A DNA stretch of 64,000 nt, from contig CAVOKW010000038.1 of assembly GCA_963696585.1 (NCBI GenBank), forward strand, positions 62,001 through 126,000, read 5' to 3'. The position numbers were made by a program, and so were the translations under genes. Numbering within the stretch: position 1 is the first letter of the stretch; each line of letters opens with the position of its first letter. Under the pieces are notes generated by a model. The model was not told where the DNA came from and did no database searches. It saw only the letters and a list, made by a program, of their open reading frames with translations. Origin of the DNA: Parvibaculum sp963696585 (GTDB lineage: Bacteria; Pseudomonadota; Alphaproteobacteria; Parvibaculales; Parvibaculaceae). Positions 7,706 through 16,366 of the stretch are shown here, piece by piece.

Positions 7706-8713
7706 ATGGCTGTGCGGGTTGCGATAAATGGTTTTGGTCGGATCGGGCGTCTTGTGCTTCGTGCCATCGCGGAATCGGGACGCACGGACATCGAAGTTGT
7801 TGCCATCAACGATCTGGGCTCGGTCGACGCCAATGCCCTGCTGTTGAAATATGACTCCGTGCACGGACCATTCCCCGGCAAGATCAAGACCACCAAATCA
7901 ACGATGGATCTGGGCCGTGGCCCGATCAAGGTCATCGCCGAGCGTGACCCTTCCAAGCTGCCCTGGGCAGAGCTGGGCGTTGATATTGCGCTCGAATGCA
8001 CTGGCCTCTTCACTGCGCGTGAAAAAGCCGCCATGCATCTGACCGCAGGCGCCAAGAAGGTTCTGATTTCGGCGCCCGGCACGGATAGCGACCTGACGGT
8101 TGTTTACGGTGTCAACCACAAGGAGCTGAAGAAGTCGCACAAGATCGTTTCCAACGCCTCTTGCACGACCAATTGCCTTGCCCCGGTCGCACAGGTTCTC
8201 AATGCCTCATGCGGCATCGAGCAGGGTTACATGACAACCATCCATTCTTATACCGGCGACCAGAACACGGTCGACACGCTGCACAGCGATCCGCGTCGTG
8301 CGCGCGCTGCTGCCGTGTCGATGATCCCGACCTCGACAGGTGCGGCCAAGGCCGTCGGCCTCGTGCTGCCCGAACTCAAGGGCAAACTTGATGGCACCTC
8401 AATCCGCGTGCCCACGCCCAATGTCTCGGTCATTGACCTTGTCTTCACCGCAAAGAAGAACGTTACCGCCGAGGAAGTCAACGCCGCCATCATCGCCGCT
8501 GCCAAGGGTCCGCTCAAAGGCATTCTGGCAACGACCGATGAGCCGAATGTGTCGATCGACTTCAATCACAATCCGGCCTCTTCAACCTTCGACCTCACCC
8601 AGACCCAGGTGATCGAGGGCAAGCTCGTTCGCGTCCTCGCCTGGTACGACAATGAGTGGGGCTTCTCCAACCGGATGGGCGACACGGCTGTTGCCATGGG
8701 CAAGCTTCTCTGA
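7706..8713 (+). CDS. gap: Glyceraldehyde-3-phosphate dehydrogenase
   Basis: Oxidises glyceraldehyde-3-phosphate to 1,3-bisphosphoglycerate. The 335 residues begin MAVRVAINGFGRIGR (Rossmann fold), include NASCTTNCLAP with the catalytic Cys at about 153, the partner His near 180 (MTTIHSYTGDQ), and WYDNEWGFSNR near the end. The start at 7706 has an AGGAGA site eight bases upstream; a longer in-frame reading back into tkt is not family-like. The sequence does not decide NAD versus NADP preference with confidence. Confidence 0.97.
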   Translation: MAVRVAINGFGRIGRLVLRAIAESGRTDIEVVAINDLGSVDANALLLKYDSVHGPFPGKIKTTKSTMDLGRGPIKVIAERDPSKLPWAELGVDIALECTGLFTAREKAAMHLTAGAKKVLISAPGTDSDLTVVYGVNHKELKKSHKIVSNASCTTNCLAPVAQVLNASCGIEQGYMTTIHSYTGDQNTVDTLHSDPRRARAAAVSMIPTSTGAAKAVGLVLPELKGKLDGTSIRVPTPNVSVIDLVFTAKKNVTAEEVNAAIIAAAKGPLKGILATTDEPNVSIDFNHNPASSTFDLTQTQVIEGKLVRVLAWYDNEWGFSNRMGDTAVAMGKLL

Positions 8714-8735
8714 CCTTGAGGTGAGGGCAAGCATC

Positions 8736-9944
8736 ATGGCGCGCTACAAAACACTCGACGATATGTTCAAGGCCGTCAGTCTGCGCGGCATGCGCATTCT
8801 GCTCCGCGCCGATCTCAATGTGCCCATTCAGGATGGCGTCGTGACAGACACCACCCGCATTGAGCGCGTTGCACCGACACTGGTTGAACTCGCCGCGCGC
8901 GGGGCCCGCGTGATTGTGCTCTCGCATTTTGGTCGCCCCAAAGGCGCGCCGGAAGCCGAATATTCGCTGGAACCCGTGGCCCGCGCGATGGAACCCTTTG
9001 TCGGCCAGAAAGTCGCCTTTGCCAGCGATTGCATTGGCGAAGCGGTCAACCAGACGATCAAGGCGCTGGCCCCGGGCCAGATCATCGTGCTGGAAAACAC
9101 CCGCTTCCATGCCGGTGAGGAAAACAACGATCCGGTCTTTGCCGAAGCACTCGCCACACTCGGCAACGTCTATGTCAATGACGCTTTTTCCTGCGCTCAT
9201 CGTGCCCATGCCTCGACCGAAGGCATCACGCATTTCCTGCCTTCTTATGCAGGCCGCGCCATGGAAGCCGAACTTGCCGCACTTGATAAGGCATTGGGCA
9301 ATCCGGCCCGGCCCGTCATGGCGATTGTCGGCGGGGCGAAAGTCTCCACCAAGATTTCGCTGCTCGGCAATCTCGTCAAGCGCGTCGAAGTGCTCGTCAT
9401 CGGCGGCGGCATGGCCAATACCTTCATGGCCGCTCAAGGCAAGAAGGTCGGCAAGTCGCTCTGCGAAACCAGCTTCTTTGATACAGCCCGCCACATCATG
9501 GCGAACGCGCGGGCCGCAAACTGCGAAATCGTTCTGCCGATTGATGTCGCGATTGCCAGCGAGTTCAAGGCCGGCGCCGCCTCGCGCTTCGTCTCCATCG
9601 ACGATGTGCCCGATGACATGATGATCCTCGATGTCGGACCCAAAACACTCGACGATCTCTCGGCGCGCTTTGCCAGGGCCAAAACCGTTCTTTGGAACGG
9701 ACCGCTCGGCGCTTTCGAGATTCCACCCTTTGACTTTGGCACGAGCGGGGCGGCCCGGCGTGTCGCAGAACTGACAAAGGCCGGCACCATTATTTCGGTC
9801 GCAGGCGGTGGCGACACGGTTTCCGCGCTCAACAAGGCGGGCGTGGCGGACGAGTTCACCTATGTTTCAGCGGCAGGCGGTGCCTTCCTCGAATGGATGG
9901 AAGGTGTTGAATTGCCGGGCGTTGCCGCGCTTGAAACGAACTGA
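8736..9944 (+). CDS. pgk: Phosphoglycerate kinase
   Basis: Transfers phosphate from 1,3-bisphosphoglycerate to ADP. The 402 residues carry the signature LLRADLNVPI near the N terminus, VLSHFGRPKG, NDAFSCAHRAHAST, VGGAKVSTKI and the nucleotide-binding VAGGGDTVSAL close to the C terminus. The start at MARYKTLDD (8736) follows a GGTGAGGG stretch and lies 22 bases after the gap stop. Confidence 0.97.
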   Translation: MARYKTLDDMFKAVSLRGMRILLRADLNVPIQDGVVTDTTRIERVAPTLVELAARGARVIVLSHFGRPKGAPEAEYSLEPVARAMEPFVGQKVAFASDCIGEAVNQTIKALAPGQIIVLENTRFHAGEENNDPVFAEALATLGNVYVNDAFSCAHRAHASTEGITHFLPSYAGRAMEAELAALDKALGNPARPVMAIVGGAKVSTKISLLGNLVKRVEVLVIGGGMANTFMAAQGKKVGKSLCETSFFDTARHIMANARAANCEIVLPIDVAIASEFKAGAASRFVSIDDVPDDMMILDVGPKTLDDLSARFARAKTVLWNGPLGAFEIPPFDFGTSGAARRVAELTKAGTIISVAGGGDTVSALNKAGVADEFTYVSAAGGAFLEWMEGVELPGVAALETN

Positions 9945-10019
9945 GATAATGCGAGGGCGGCGATCAATGCCAATGCCCCGGCCGACAAACCGAAGACCGT
10001 TCATTCCAGTGGGGACCCC

Positions 10020-11039
10020 ATGACTGAGACACTTGAATCCATTGCCCAAGCCATGATCGCACCCGGCAAGGGCATTCTTGCTGCTGATGAAAGCTCCGGC
10101 ACCATCAAGAAGCGCTTTGACGCCATCAATCTTGCTTCGACCGAGGAGAACCGCCGCGACTATCGCGAAATGCTTTTCCGCACCGAAGAGGCGATGCGCC
10201 ACTGCGTGTCTGGCGTCATCCTTTACGATGAAACCATTCGCCAGAAAGCCAAGGACGGCACACCGCTCGTCGATCTCATCAGGCAGGCAGGTTCCATCCC
10301 CGGCATCAAGGTCGATGCCGGTGCCAAGCCCATGGCGGGCTTCCCCGGTGAGCAGATCACCGAAGGTCTCGATGGTCTGCGCGAACGCCTTGCCGAGTAT
10401 TACGCACTGGGCGCACGCTTCGCCAAATGGCGCGCTGTCATCGACATTGCCGAGGGCATTCCGTCCACGGGCTGCATTGAGGCCAATGTCGAAGCGCTCG
10501 CCCGCTACGCCGCACTGTGCCAGGAAGCCGGGATCGTCCCGATCGTCGAGCCTGAAGTCCTGATGGATGGCGGTCATACGATCGAGCGTTGCGCCGAAGT
10601 GACCGAAACCACATTGCGCGCCCTCTTCGCCCATCTCGCCGCCCATCGCGTGCGCCTCGAAGGCACGATCCTGAAACCGAACATGGTCATTGCCGGCAAG
10701 AAATGCCCTGTGCAGGCAAGCGTCGGCGAAGTGGCCGAAAGGACAATCGCGGTCTTCAAGCGCACCGTCCCCGCCGCCATTCCGGGCATCGTCTATCTCT
10801 CGGGCGGCCAGTCGGATGAAGATGCCACAGCCCATCTCAACGCCATGAACCAGATCGGCGGCTTCCCCTGGGCCATGTCCTTCTCTTATGGACGCGCCTT
10901 GCAAGCCGCCCCGCTCAAGGCATGGGGCGGCAAGCCGGAAAACGTCGCGGCAGGCCAGGCCGCCTTCCTGCATCGCGCCAAGATGAACAGCTTTGCGGCC
11001 CTTGGAAAATGGCAGAGCCAGATGGAAAAAGCGGCCTGA
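10020..11039 (+). CDS. fba: Class I fructose-bisphosphate aldolase
   Basis: Cleaves fructose-1,6-bisphosphate to two triose phosphates through a Schiff base, without metal. The 339 residues match the eukaryote-like class I family: GKGILAADESSGTIKKRF, VDAGAKPMAG, the EGTILKPNMV segment with the Schiff-base lysine at about 219, and LSGGQSDEDAT. It is the last gene of the glycolytic cluster, 75 bases after pgk. In related genomes a thiE-like gene follows directly; here a toxin-antitoxin-like pair intervenes. Confidence 0.96.
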   Translation: MTETLESIAQAMIAPGKGILAADESSGTIKKRFDAINLASTEENRRDYREMLFRTEEAMRHCVSGVILYDETIRQKAKDGTPLVDLIRQAGSIPGIKVDAGAKPMAGFPGEQITEGLDGLRERLAEYYALGARFAKWRAVIDIAEGIPSTGCIEANVEALARYAALCQEAGIVPIVEPEVLMDGGHTIERCAEVTETTLRALFAHLAAHRVRLEGTILKPNMVIAGKKCPVQASVGEVAERTIAVFKRTVPAAIPGIVYLSGGQSDEDATAHLNAMNQIGGFPWAMSFSYGRALQAAPLKAWGGKPENVAAGQAAFLHRAKMNSFAALGKWQSQMEKAA

Positions 11040-11185
11040 TACCGGCCTTTTCGCTGCAATTGTCGAGTCGAGTGCCCAGCTTCAAATCGTGGGGACGCGC
11101 TATGAACCGGCCACCGGCTCTCAAGCTCGGGTGGAGCGCCATATTCGAGATGACAAGTCAAGGATTTTGTGGGACTTTACCACTC

Positions 11186-11734
11186 ATGAAATCAGACATG
11201 TTACGATTCCAGTTCAACGAAAAGAAGGGTGTGGAGGCGCTGACCTATGTCGCGTCGAAATGGCCACGCTTGACCGCGTTCTTCGCCGCCAAGGTTCTTT
11301 TCTTCGCTGAAAAAAAGCACCTCAATCGCTACGCGCGCCCTATTGTTGGAGACACCTTCATTGCCATGCCGAACGGCCCAGTGCCTTCGACGCTCTATGA
11401 TTTCATAAAGGGCAAGCTCGACCAAGCTGGCGACCCTGATGCGATTATGGCTGCGCTCTCAATCAAACGTGATCCCTATCCTCTTCTCGCCGCACAGCGC
11501 GAACCCGACTTGGATGCCTTGTCACCGAGCGATCTGGAATGCTTGGACGAAGCGATTGTGTTTTGCCAAAGCCATAACTTTGGTGCACTTTCGAGCCTGA
11601 CACATCAAGAACGTGCGTGGCTTGATGCGCCTGCCAATGGCCCAATGGACTATGAGCACATGATTGATGAGGGCGAAGGTCGGGAAGACGTCGTCGCCGA
11701 GGCGCGGGAGTTCGCGAGCTATGGTGTTCTGTGA
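11186..11734 (+). CDS. Panacea/SocA-domain (DUF4065) putative antitoxin
   Basis: 182-residue protein with a clear Panacea (SocA/GepA, formerly DUF4065) domain: the AAKVLFFAEKKHLNRY helix, RPIVGDTFIAMPNGPVPSTLYD core (the invariant GPVPS block), a variable middle, then LSPSDLECLDEAI and a TH(Q/E)-W element (LTHQERAWLD). Panacea proteins neutralise many unrelated toxins, and Caulobacter SocA also delivers SocB to ClpXP. The ATG at 11186 was chosen because the domain begins soon after (MLRFQFNEKKG); 11198 is also possible and neither has a strong ribosome site. The next gene overlaps by four bases (GTGA), a mark of translational coupling. G+C and codon use are lower than in flanking genes. Confidence 0.85.
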   Translation: MKSDMLRFQFNEKKGVEALTYVASKWPRLTAFFAAKVLFFAEKKHLNRYARPIVGDTFIAMPNGPVPSTLYDFIKGKLDQAGDPDAIMAALSIKRDPYPLLAAQREPDLDALSPSDLECLDEAIVFCQSHNFGALSSLTHQERAWLDAPANGPMDYEHMIDEGEGREDVVAEAREFASYGVL

Positions 11735-12096
11735 TTTTAGGGCGCATTTACGTAATTTACACAACACTTGCTCGCCCGCCGAAAGACAAGCTAGCACTTT
11801 GTATCTGCTCGGCTGAAAACCTCTTCTTTTGGATTAACACAAATTCCCAGCGTCACGGTATCGGGCAATTCCAGCTCACCGCCACTGATCATGACGCACT
11901 TTCACACGATTGCTTTCTTGATTGTTCCCGCGTGACGACCTTCCTGCCACAAGAGCTAGCAGCGGCACAGCAACGGGAAGCGATCTCTGCCGACCTTGCG
12001 CGTCGTGTAGTAAACTTCCTCCAAAATGATCCGCCAAAGACCTTGCCACCTCGCTTCGTAAACCTAGCGATCGAGAACCTATCAGCCTTGTTCTAG
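11731..12096 (+). CDS. Small putative toxin partner of the Panacea protein
   Basis: 121-residue protein starting at GTG, overlapping the antitoxin stop by four bases. I do not recognise a named family with certainty. The N-terminal half alternates short predicted strands (GRIYVIYT, DKLALCICS, LFFWINT, CFLDCSRVTTF) and the C-terminal third is two helices (PQELAAAQQREA, SADLARRVVNFLQ). A GxIYxIY start, a KxKLAL strand and a strand-plus-helix end recall the PemK/MazF barrel of mRNA interferases, but the usual catalytic residues are not obvious. Base composition is the lowest of any gene in the window (roughly half G+C), which suggests acquisition. Role as toxin is inferred from position. Confidence 0.6.
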   Translation: MILGRIYVIYTTLARPPKDKLALCICSAENLFFWINTNSQRHGIGQFQLTATDHDALSHDCFLDCSRVTTFLPQELAAAQQREAISADLARRVVNFLQNDPPKTLPPRFVNLAIENLSALF

Positions 12097-12325
12097 CGGC
12101 CCTTCTGCTGTCTTCCGAGAAATACGTTTCGATCTACGACGCCAGAACCTCGATCCGCCCAGAAGACCAGATAGATATTCAGACTATTGAAGATCGACAG
12201 AACCATCTTGCCCGCGCAAGATTTGGGTTGGTAGTGAGCCGACACTGCCGACTCTAATTCCTGCCTTAACCAATGAATCTGGTAAGAGGGTGCGCAAATC
12301 ACCACTTCGCGCTACAACATCGCCC

Positions 12326-12991
12326 ATGTCTGATGATCTTCGCTGCCGCCTGTATTTGATAACGCCGCCACGGCTCAATCCCGTTGCCTTCCTTGACACG
12401 ATGAAGGCGGCACTGGATGGGGGCGATGTTGCCTGCGTGCAATTGCGCCTCAAGTCGGAGGGCGATCGCACGGCCGATGCCGATACCATTCGCAAGGCGA
12501 CCGAGATTTTGATGCCGCTGGTCCAATCATATGATGCCGCCTTCCTCATCAATGATGCCGTTGCCATAGCCGCCGACATGGATGCTGATGGTGTGCATAT
12601 CGGCCAGAGCGACATGGCCTATGCCGAGGCGCGCAAGCTGATGGGGGCGGACAAAATTATTGGCGTGACCTGCCATAACGAGCGCCACACGGCGATGCTG
12701 GCGGGAGAACAAGGCGCGGATTATGTCGCCTTTGGTGCCTTTTACGATACTGACACAAAAACAGCAAAGACTAGGGCCGAACCCGAGATTCTGACCTGGT
12801 GGTCCGAGATATTTGAAATCCCTTGCGTTGCCATTGGTGGCATCACGACTGAAAACGCCGCCCCCCTCGTAAAAGCTGGCGCCGATTTTCTCGCTGTCTC
12901 GGCCGGTGTCTGGAGCCATGCAGATGGTCCAGCCGCAGCCGTTCGCCACTTCAACCGCATCATGATCGAAGAAAGCCCTCTACATGCGTGA
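12326..12991 (+). CDS. thiE: Thiamine-phosphate synthase family protein
   Basis: TIM-barrel enzyme of the ThiE/TenI family, which joins the pyrimidine and thiazole halves of thiamine. The 221 residues contain CRLYLITPP at the start, CVQLRLK, the INDAVAIAADMDADGVHIGQ segment, GVTCHN, ADYVAFGAF and AIGGITTENA; these are the phosphate and substrate loops. TenI-like relatives lack full activity, so the exact enzyme is not certain. The start at 12326 (MSDDLRCRLY) fits the family. The Sel1-repeat gene downstream begins within about 40 bases of, or overlapping, its stop. Confidence 0.85.
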   Translation: MSDDLRCRLYLITPPRLNPVAFLDTMKAALDGGDVACVQLRLKSEGDRTADADTIRKATEILMPLVQSYDAAFLINDAVAIAADMDADGVHIGQSDMAYAEARKLMGADKIIGVTCHNERHTAMLAGEQGADYVAFGAFYDTDTKTAKTRAEPEILTWWSEIFEIPCVAIGGITTENAAPLVKAGADFLAVSAGVWSHADGPAAAVRHFNRIMIEESPLHA

Positions 12992-13031
12992 GTTTCCAGT
13001 TTCAGCGCATCATGCTTCACGCCACCGGCCC

Positions 13032-14129
13032 ATGCGCATTCTTGGAATGCTCGCAAGACTCGCAATGGCTTGTGTGCTGCTCGCGACGCCTGTCATGGCC
13101 CGCGCCGAAACAACCACGACCGCCCCCTCAAGCACCAAGCCGGACAATCCGTTCGCCCTTGCCAAAAGCGCCTATGCCGCAGGCAAGTTCGCCGATGCGC
13201 TCAAGCTGGCAAAACCGCTCGCTGAAAAAGGCGATCTCAACGCCCAAGTCCTTCTCGGTACAATCTATAACAACGGCGCTGGCGTGAAAGCCGATCCGAA
13301 AGAAGCGGCCAAGTGGTTTCGCAAAGCCGCCGATCAGGGTGATGCCGGTGCCCAATATGCGCTCGGCATGCTCACCATGCTCGGCATCGGCATGAAGCCC
13401 GATCCGGTTGGAGCCCATAAACTCTTTGAAGCAGCCGCAGCGCAAAACCATGCCGCCTCGCAGGCCGAATTGGGCCTGATGTATCTCTCCGGCAATGGCG
13501 GTCCCGTCGATTTGGACAAGGCCGGCAAATTTTTTGAAGCCTCAGCCAAATCCGGCAATGCCAGTGGCCAATATTATCTCGGCTCGCTCTATGCGTCTGG
13601 CAAGGGCAAGCCGCAGGATATGAAACGCGCCGCCTACCTCTTCGAGCTCGCAGCCGATCAGGGCCATACCGAAGCCGCTTACCAGTTGGGCCTCATGCTT
13701 CAGGATGGCACCGGTGTTGAGAAGAATCCGCAGCTGGCCGCCATTCGCCTGCGCGATGCGGCCAAGGCCGGCTTGCCCGGCGCCCAGACGGCACTCGGCT
13801 TTGCCTATCTGGATGGTACAGGCGTCGACAAGGATGAGACGACAGCCGCCAAATGGTTCACCGAAGCCGCCCTGCGCGGCGATGGTCTGGCGCAGGACAA
13901 GCTCGCGCGCCTCTATTATCTCGGCCAGGGCGTCACGCGTGATGTCTCTGCGGCCCTGCTTTGGCTCACCATTGCCGAGAAAAGCGGCTATGAGGACAAG
14001 ACCCTGCGTACCGTGATCGAGCCTGAAATCACCACGGAAATTCAGGCCAAGGTCGATGGTCAGATCAAGCAGCTCACATCGGGCAGCGCCAAAACCCCGG
14101 CCAAAACCGATAAAAAAGCTGTCAAATAA
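13032..14129 (+). CDS. Exported Sel1-repeat protein
   Basis: 365 residues with a signal peptide (MRILGMLARLAMACVLLATP, cleavage after ARA) and seven Sel1-like repeats of about 36 residues, each with an LG-x-G-V core (for example LGTIYNNGAGV, LGFAYLDGTGV) and an A-A-x-WF/LF helix. Sel1 proteins act as binding scaffolds; this one should be periplasmic. A start 16 codons earlier (12984) would overlap thiE but would spoil the signal peptide, so 13032 was preferred. The lysine-rich tail (KTPAKTDKKAVK) is probably disordered. No partner is identifiable. Confidence 0.85.
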   Translation: MRILGMLARLAMACVLLATPVMARAETTTTAPSSTKPDNPFALAKSAYAAGKFADALKLAKPLAEKGDLNAQVLLGTIYNNGAGVKADPKEAAKWFRKAADQGDAGAQYALGMLTMLGIGMKPDPVGAHKLFEAAAAQNHAASQAELGLMYLSGNGGPVDLDKAGKFFEASAKSGNASGQYYLGSLYASGKGKPQDMKRAAYLFELAADQGHTEAAYQLGLMLQDGTGVEKNPQLAAIRLRDAAKAGLPGAQTALGFAYLDGTGVDKDETTAAKWFTEAALRGDGLAQDKLARLYYLGQGVTRDVSAALLWLTIAEKSGYEDKTLRTVIEPEITTEIQAKVDGQIKQLTSGSAKTPAKTDKKAVK

Positions 14130-14310
14130 GTATCCCCCACGCAGCCACGGCGCGAAATGCGTTGGCCTTGGCTGCCCTTGATGCTATCAGAGCGCCCATC
14201 GGTCTCTTCATCCTGTCTGCCATGCGCGCTGCGGCGCGTCTTTCGGCGTGCGGCAACGCGACAGGAGGGAGCGGCCCCAGCCAATAATCGACCAACATTC
14301 GAGAACGACC

Positions 14311-14874
14311 ATGAAGATCAATGGCAATGAAATTCGCCCCGGCAATGTGATTGAGCATCAAGGTGGCATCTGGGCCGCCGTCAAGGTGCAACACGTCAAA
14401 CCCGGCAAGGGCGGTGCCTTCGCGCAGGTTGAACTGAAAAATCTGGTCGATGGCCGCAAGCTCAATGAGCGCTTCCGGTCGGCTGAAACGGTTGAGCGCA
14501 TTCGTCTTGAGCAGAAGGACTACCAGTTTCTCTACGAGACCGATGGCGTTTTGACGTTCATGGACAATGAAACCTATGAGCAGATCGAACTGGCGACCGA
14601 CTGGGTTGGCGAACGTGCGGCCTTTCTTCAGGACGGCATGAAGGTCACGGTCGAAAGCCACGAAGGCAAGGCGCTTGGCATTTCGTTGCCCGATCAGGTG
14701 ACGCTCGAAATCACCGAGACAGAACCCACCGTCAAGGGTCAGACGGCAACGTCGTCCTACAAACCCGCTATTCTCGAAAATGGCGTTCGCGTCATGGTTC
14801 CCCCCTTTGTTGGCGTTGGCGAACGTATCGTCGTTGACACCAATGAAATCACCTATCTGCGCCGCGCCGATTGA
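14311..14874 (+). CDS. efp: Elongation factor P
   Basis: tRNA-mimicking factor that relieves ribosome stalling at polyproline. The 187 residues span the three beta-barrel domains: MKINGNEIRPGNVI, the loop KPGKGGAF with the lysine (about 34) that is modified in many species, and the C-terminal GERIVVDTNEITYLRR. The start at 14311 is the conserved one. A 181-base leader with no other gene separates it from the Sel1 gene, so it probably has its own promoter. Confidence 0.97.
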   Translation: MKINGNEIRPGNVIEHQGGIWAAVKVQHVKPGKGGAFAQVELKNLVDGRKLNERFRSAETVERIRLEQKDYQFLYETDGVLTFMDNETYEQIELATDWVGERAAFLQDGMKVTVESHEGKALGISLPDQVTLEITETEPTVKGQTATSSYKPAILENGVRVMVPPFVGVGERIVVDTNEITYLRRAD

Positions 14875-14895
14875 TCAGCCGCGCGAGAAAGCCCC

Positions 14896-15699
14896 ATGGC
14901 CCGCCACACACCCGTTATGAGCGTCATGATCGCCGCTGCCCGCAAGGCGGCGCGCGGGCTTCAGCGCGACTTTGGCGAGGTCGAAAATCTTCAGGTCTCC
15001 GTCAAGGGCCCGGGGGACTTTGTCACGGCGGCGGATCGCAAGGCCGAAAAGACAATCTTTGAGGAGCTGTCCAGGGCGCGCCCCGGCTACAGCTTTCTCA
15101 TGGAAGAAGGCGGCATCGTTGAAGGCCCCGACAAATCGCATCGCTGGATCATTGACCCGCTGGATGGCACCACCAACTTCCTGCATTCAATTCCTCAATT
15201 TGCCATTTCGATTGGCCTTGAGCGCGATGGCGTCATTGTTGCGGGCGTTGTTTACAATCCGATCACGGATGAACTCTTCACCGCCGAGAAAGGCGCAGGC
15301 GCCTTTCTCAATGATCGCCGTATCCGCGTGGCCGCAAGACGCGAACTCAGCCAGTCCGTCATCGCCTGCGGCATCCCCAATCTTGGCCGCCCCGGCCACG
15401 AGCTCTTCCTGACAGAGCTTCGCAAGGTCATGGCTGAATCAGCCGGTGTGCGCCGCATGGGCGCCGCCTCGCTCGACCTTGCCTATGTTGCGGCGGGCCG
15501 TTTCGATGGCTATTGGGAAGCAAATCTTGCCCCCTGGGACATGGCCGCAGGCATCGTTCTGGTGCGCGAAGCCGGCGGCTATGTTGCCGATCTCGCCGGT
15601 GGCGAAGACATGCTCGCCTCAGGCAGCATCGTGGCGGGCAATGAGCTTCTGATGAAGCAGCTTGCCACGGCGCTGAAACACGCCCACAGCGCGGCGTGA
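14896..15699 (+). CDS. suhB: Inositol monophosphatase family protein
   Basis: 267-residue magnesium-dependent phosphatase of the IMPase/SuhB group. Metal-binding motifs are intact: the EEGG element (about residues 73-76), WIIDPLDGTTNFLH in the middle, and the C-terminal APWDMAAGIVLVREAGG. Substrate could be inositol-1-phosphate or another sugar phosphate; SuhB homologues also assist rRNA transcription. It follows efp by 21 bases, the usual order in this group. Confidence 0.92.
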   Translation: MARHTPVMSVMIAAARKAARGLQRDFGEVENLQVSVKGPGDFVTAADRKAEKTIFEELSRARPGYSFLMEEGGIVEGPDKSHRWIIDPLDGTTNFLHSIPQFAISIGLERDGVIVAGVVYNPITDELFTAEKGAGAFLNDRRIRVAARRELSQSVIACGIPNLGRPGHELFLTELRKVMAESAGVRRMGAASLDLAYVAAGRFDGYWEANLAPWDMAAGIVLVREAGGYVADLAGGEDMLASGSIVAGNELLMKQLATALKHAHSAA

Positions 15700-15855
15700 A
15701 ACCAGCCGGGTCAAATTTTTGCCCGATTTCCTTACCATGATGCCCGAACATTGCTGCGGCGATGCCGGGAGGTCTGTTCGCACGTCTCATTCGCGCCTAG
15801 ACTGACCTTGCCTTCGACATTTCAGACTTCTGGCCTGCACATCCTGGTAGCGTTC

Positions 15856-16332
15856 ATGATCGGTCTTCGCGCGCGCCTCATCCTCATTCTACCCCTGATC
15901 CTCCTGTCGCAGGCAGAGGCCAGCACGCCTGATTCCAGAAGCATCGAGACAGTGGACCGCGAACTTGGCGCCGCCGCACACGTCATGGGCGATGTCGATC
16001 CCGATTTGCCGACGCCCGTTCCGGCTCTTGCCCGCATCCTGTTCGCGCCCTCTGAGGCTGTCTTGTCGCCGCAAGCCCGCGCCGATCTCGACAGCTTCGC
16101 GAGCGATTTCAGCCACCGCATGGGACGATTGGAAATCCGCGCCTATGGCGGCGACACGGAAAATGGCCAGAGCACAAATCCTCGGCGCATCGCGCTCAAG
16201 CGCGCACTCGCCGTGCGTGCGCAACTGCTGGACAGAGGCATTGCCGGGGAGCGGCTGGTTGTGCGCGCTTTCCCCGCCGCGCAGGATAATGGTCCGCGCG
16301 ACCGCGTTGATATCATGTTTGCCACGCGCTGA
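15856..16332 (+). CDS. Small exported OmpA-like domain protein
   Basis: 158 residues: signal peptide (MIGLRARLILILPLILLS, cleavage near AEA) then a compact OmpA/MotB C-terminal-like domain (ILFAPSEAVLSPQARADLD, RLEIRAYGGD, RRIALKRALAVRAQLLDRGI, RVDIMF). The domain normally binds peptidoglycan; here the usual NxxLSxxRA block appears as NPRRIALKRAL, a diverged form. The start at 15856 gives a clean signal peptide. It precedes the MotA-like and MotB-like genes by 34 bases and may work with them. Confidence 0.8.
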   Translation: MIGLRARLILILPLILLSQAEASTPDSRSIETVDRELGAAAHVMGDVDPDLPTPVPALARILFAPSEAVLSPQARADLDSFASDFSHRMGRLEIRAYGGDTENGQSTNPRRIALKRALAVRAQLLDRGIAGERLVVRAFPAAQDNGPRDRVDIMFATR

Positions 16333-16366
16333 GCCGCGTCGCCCCTGAGGAGCAAGGACGATACAA

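Noticed and set aside
12093..12305. 70-residue minus-strand frame after the toxin-like gene
   Set aside because: No family likeness, no ribosome site and low-complexity codon pattern; treated as non-coding.
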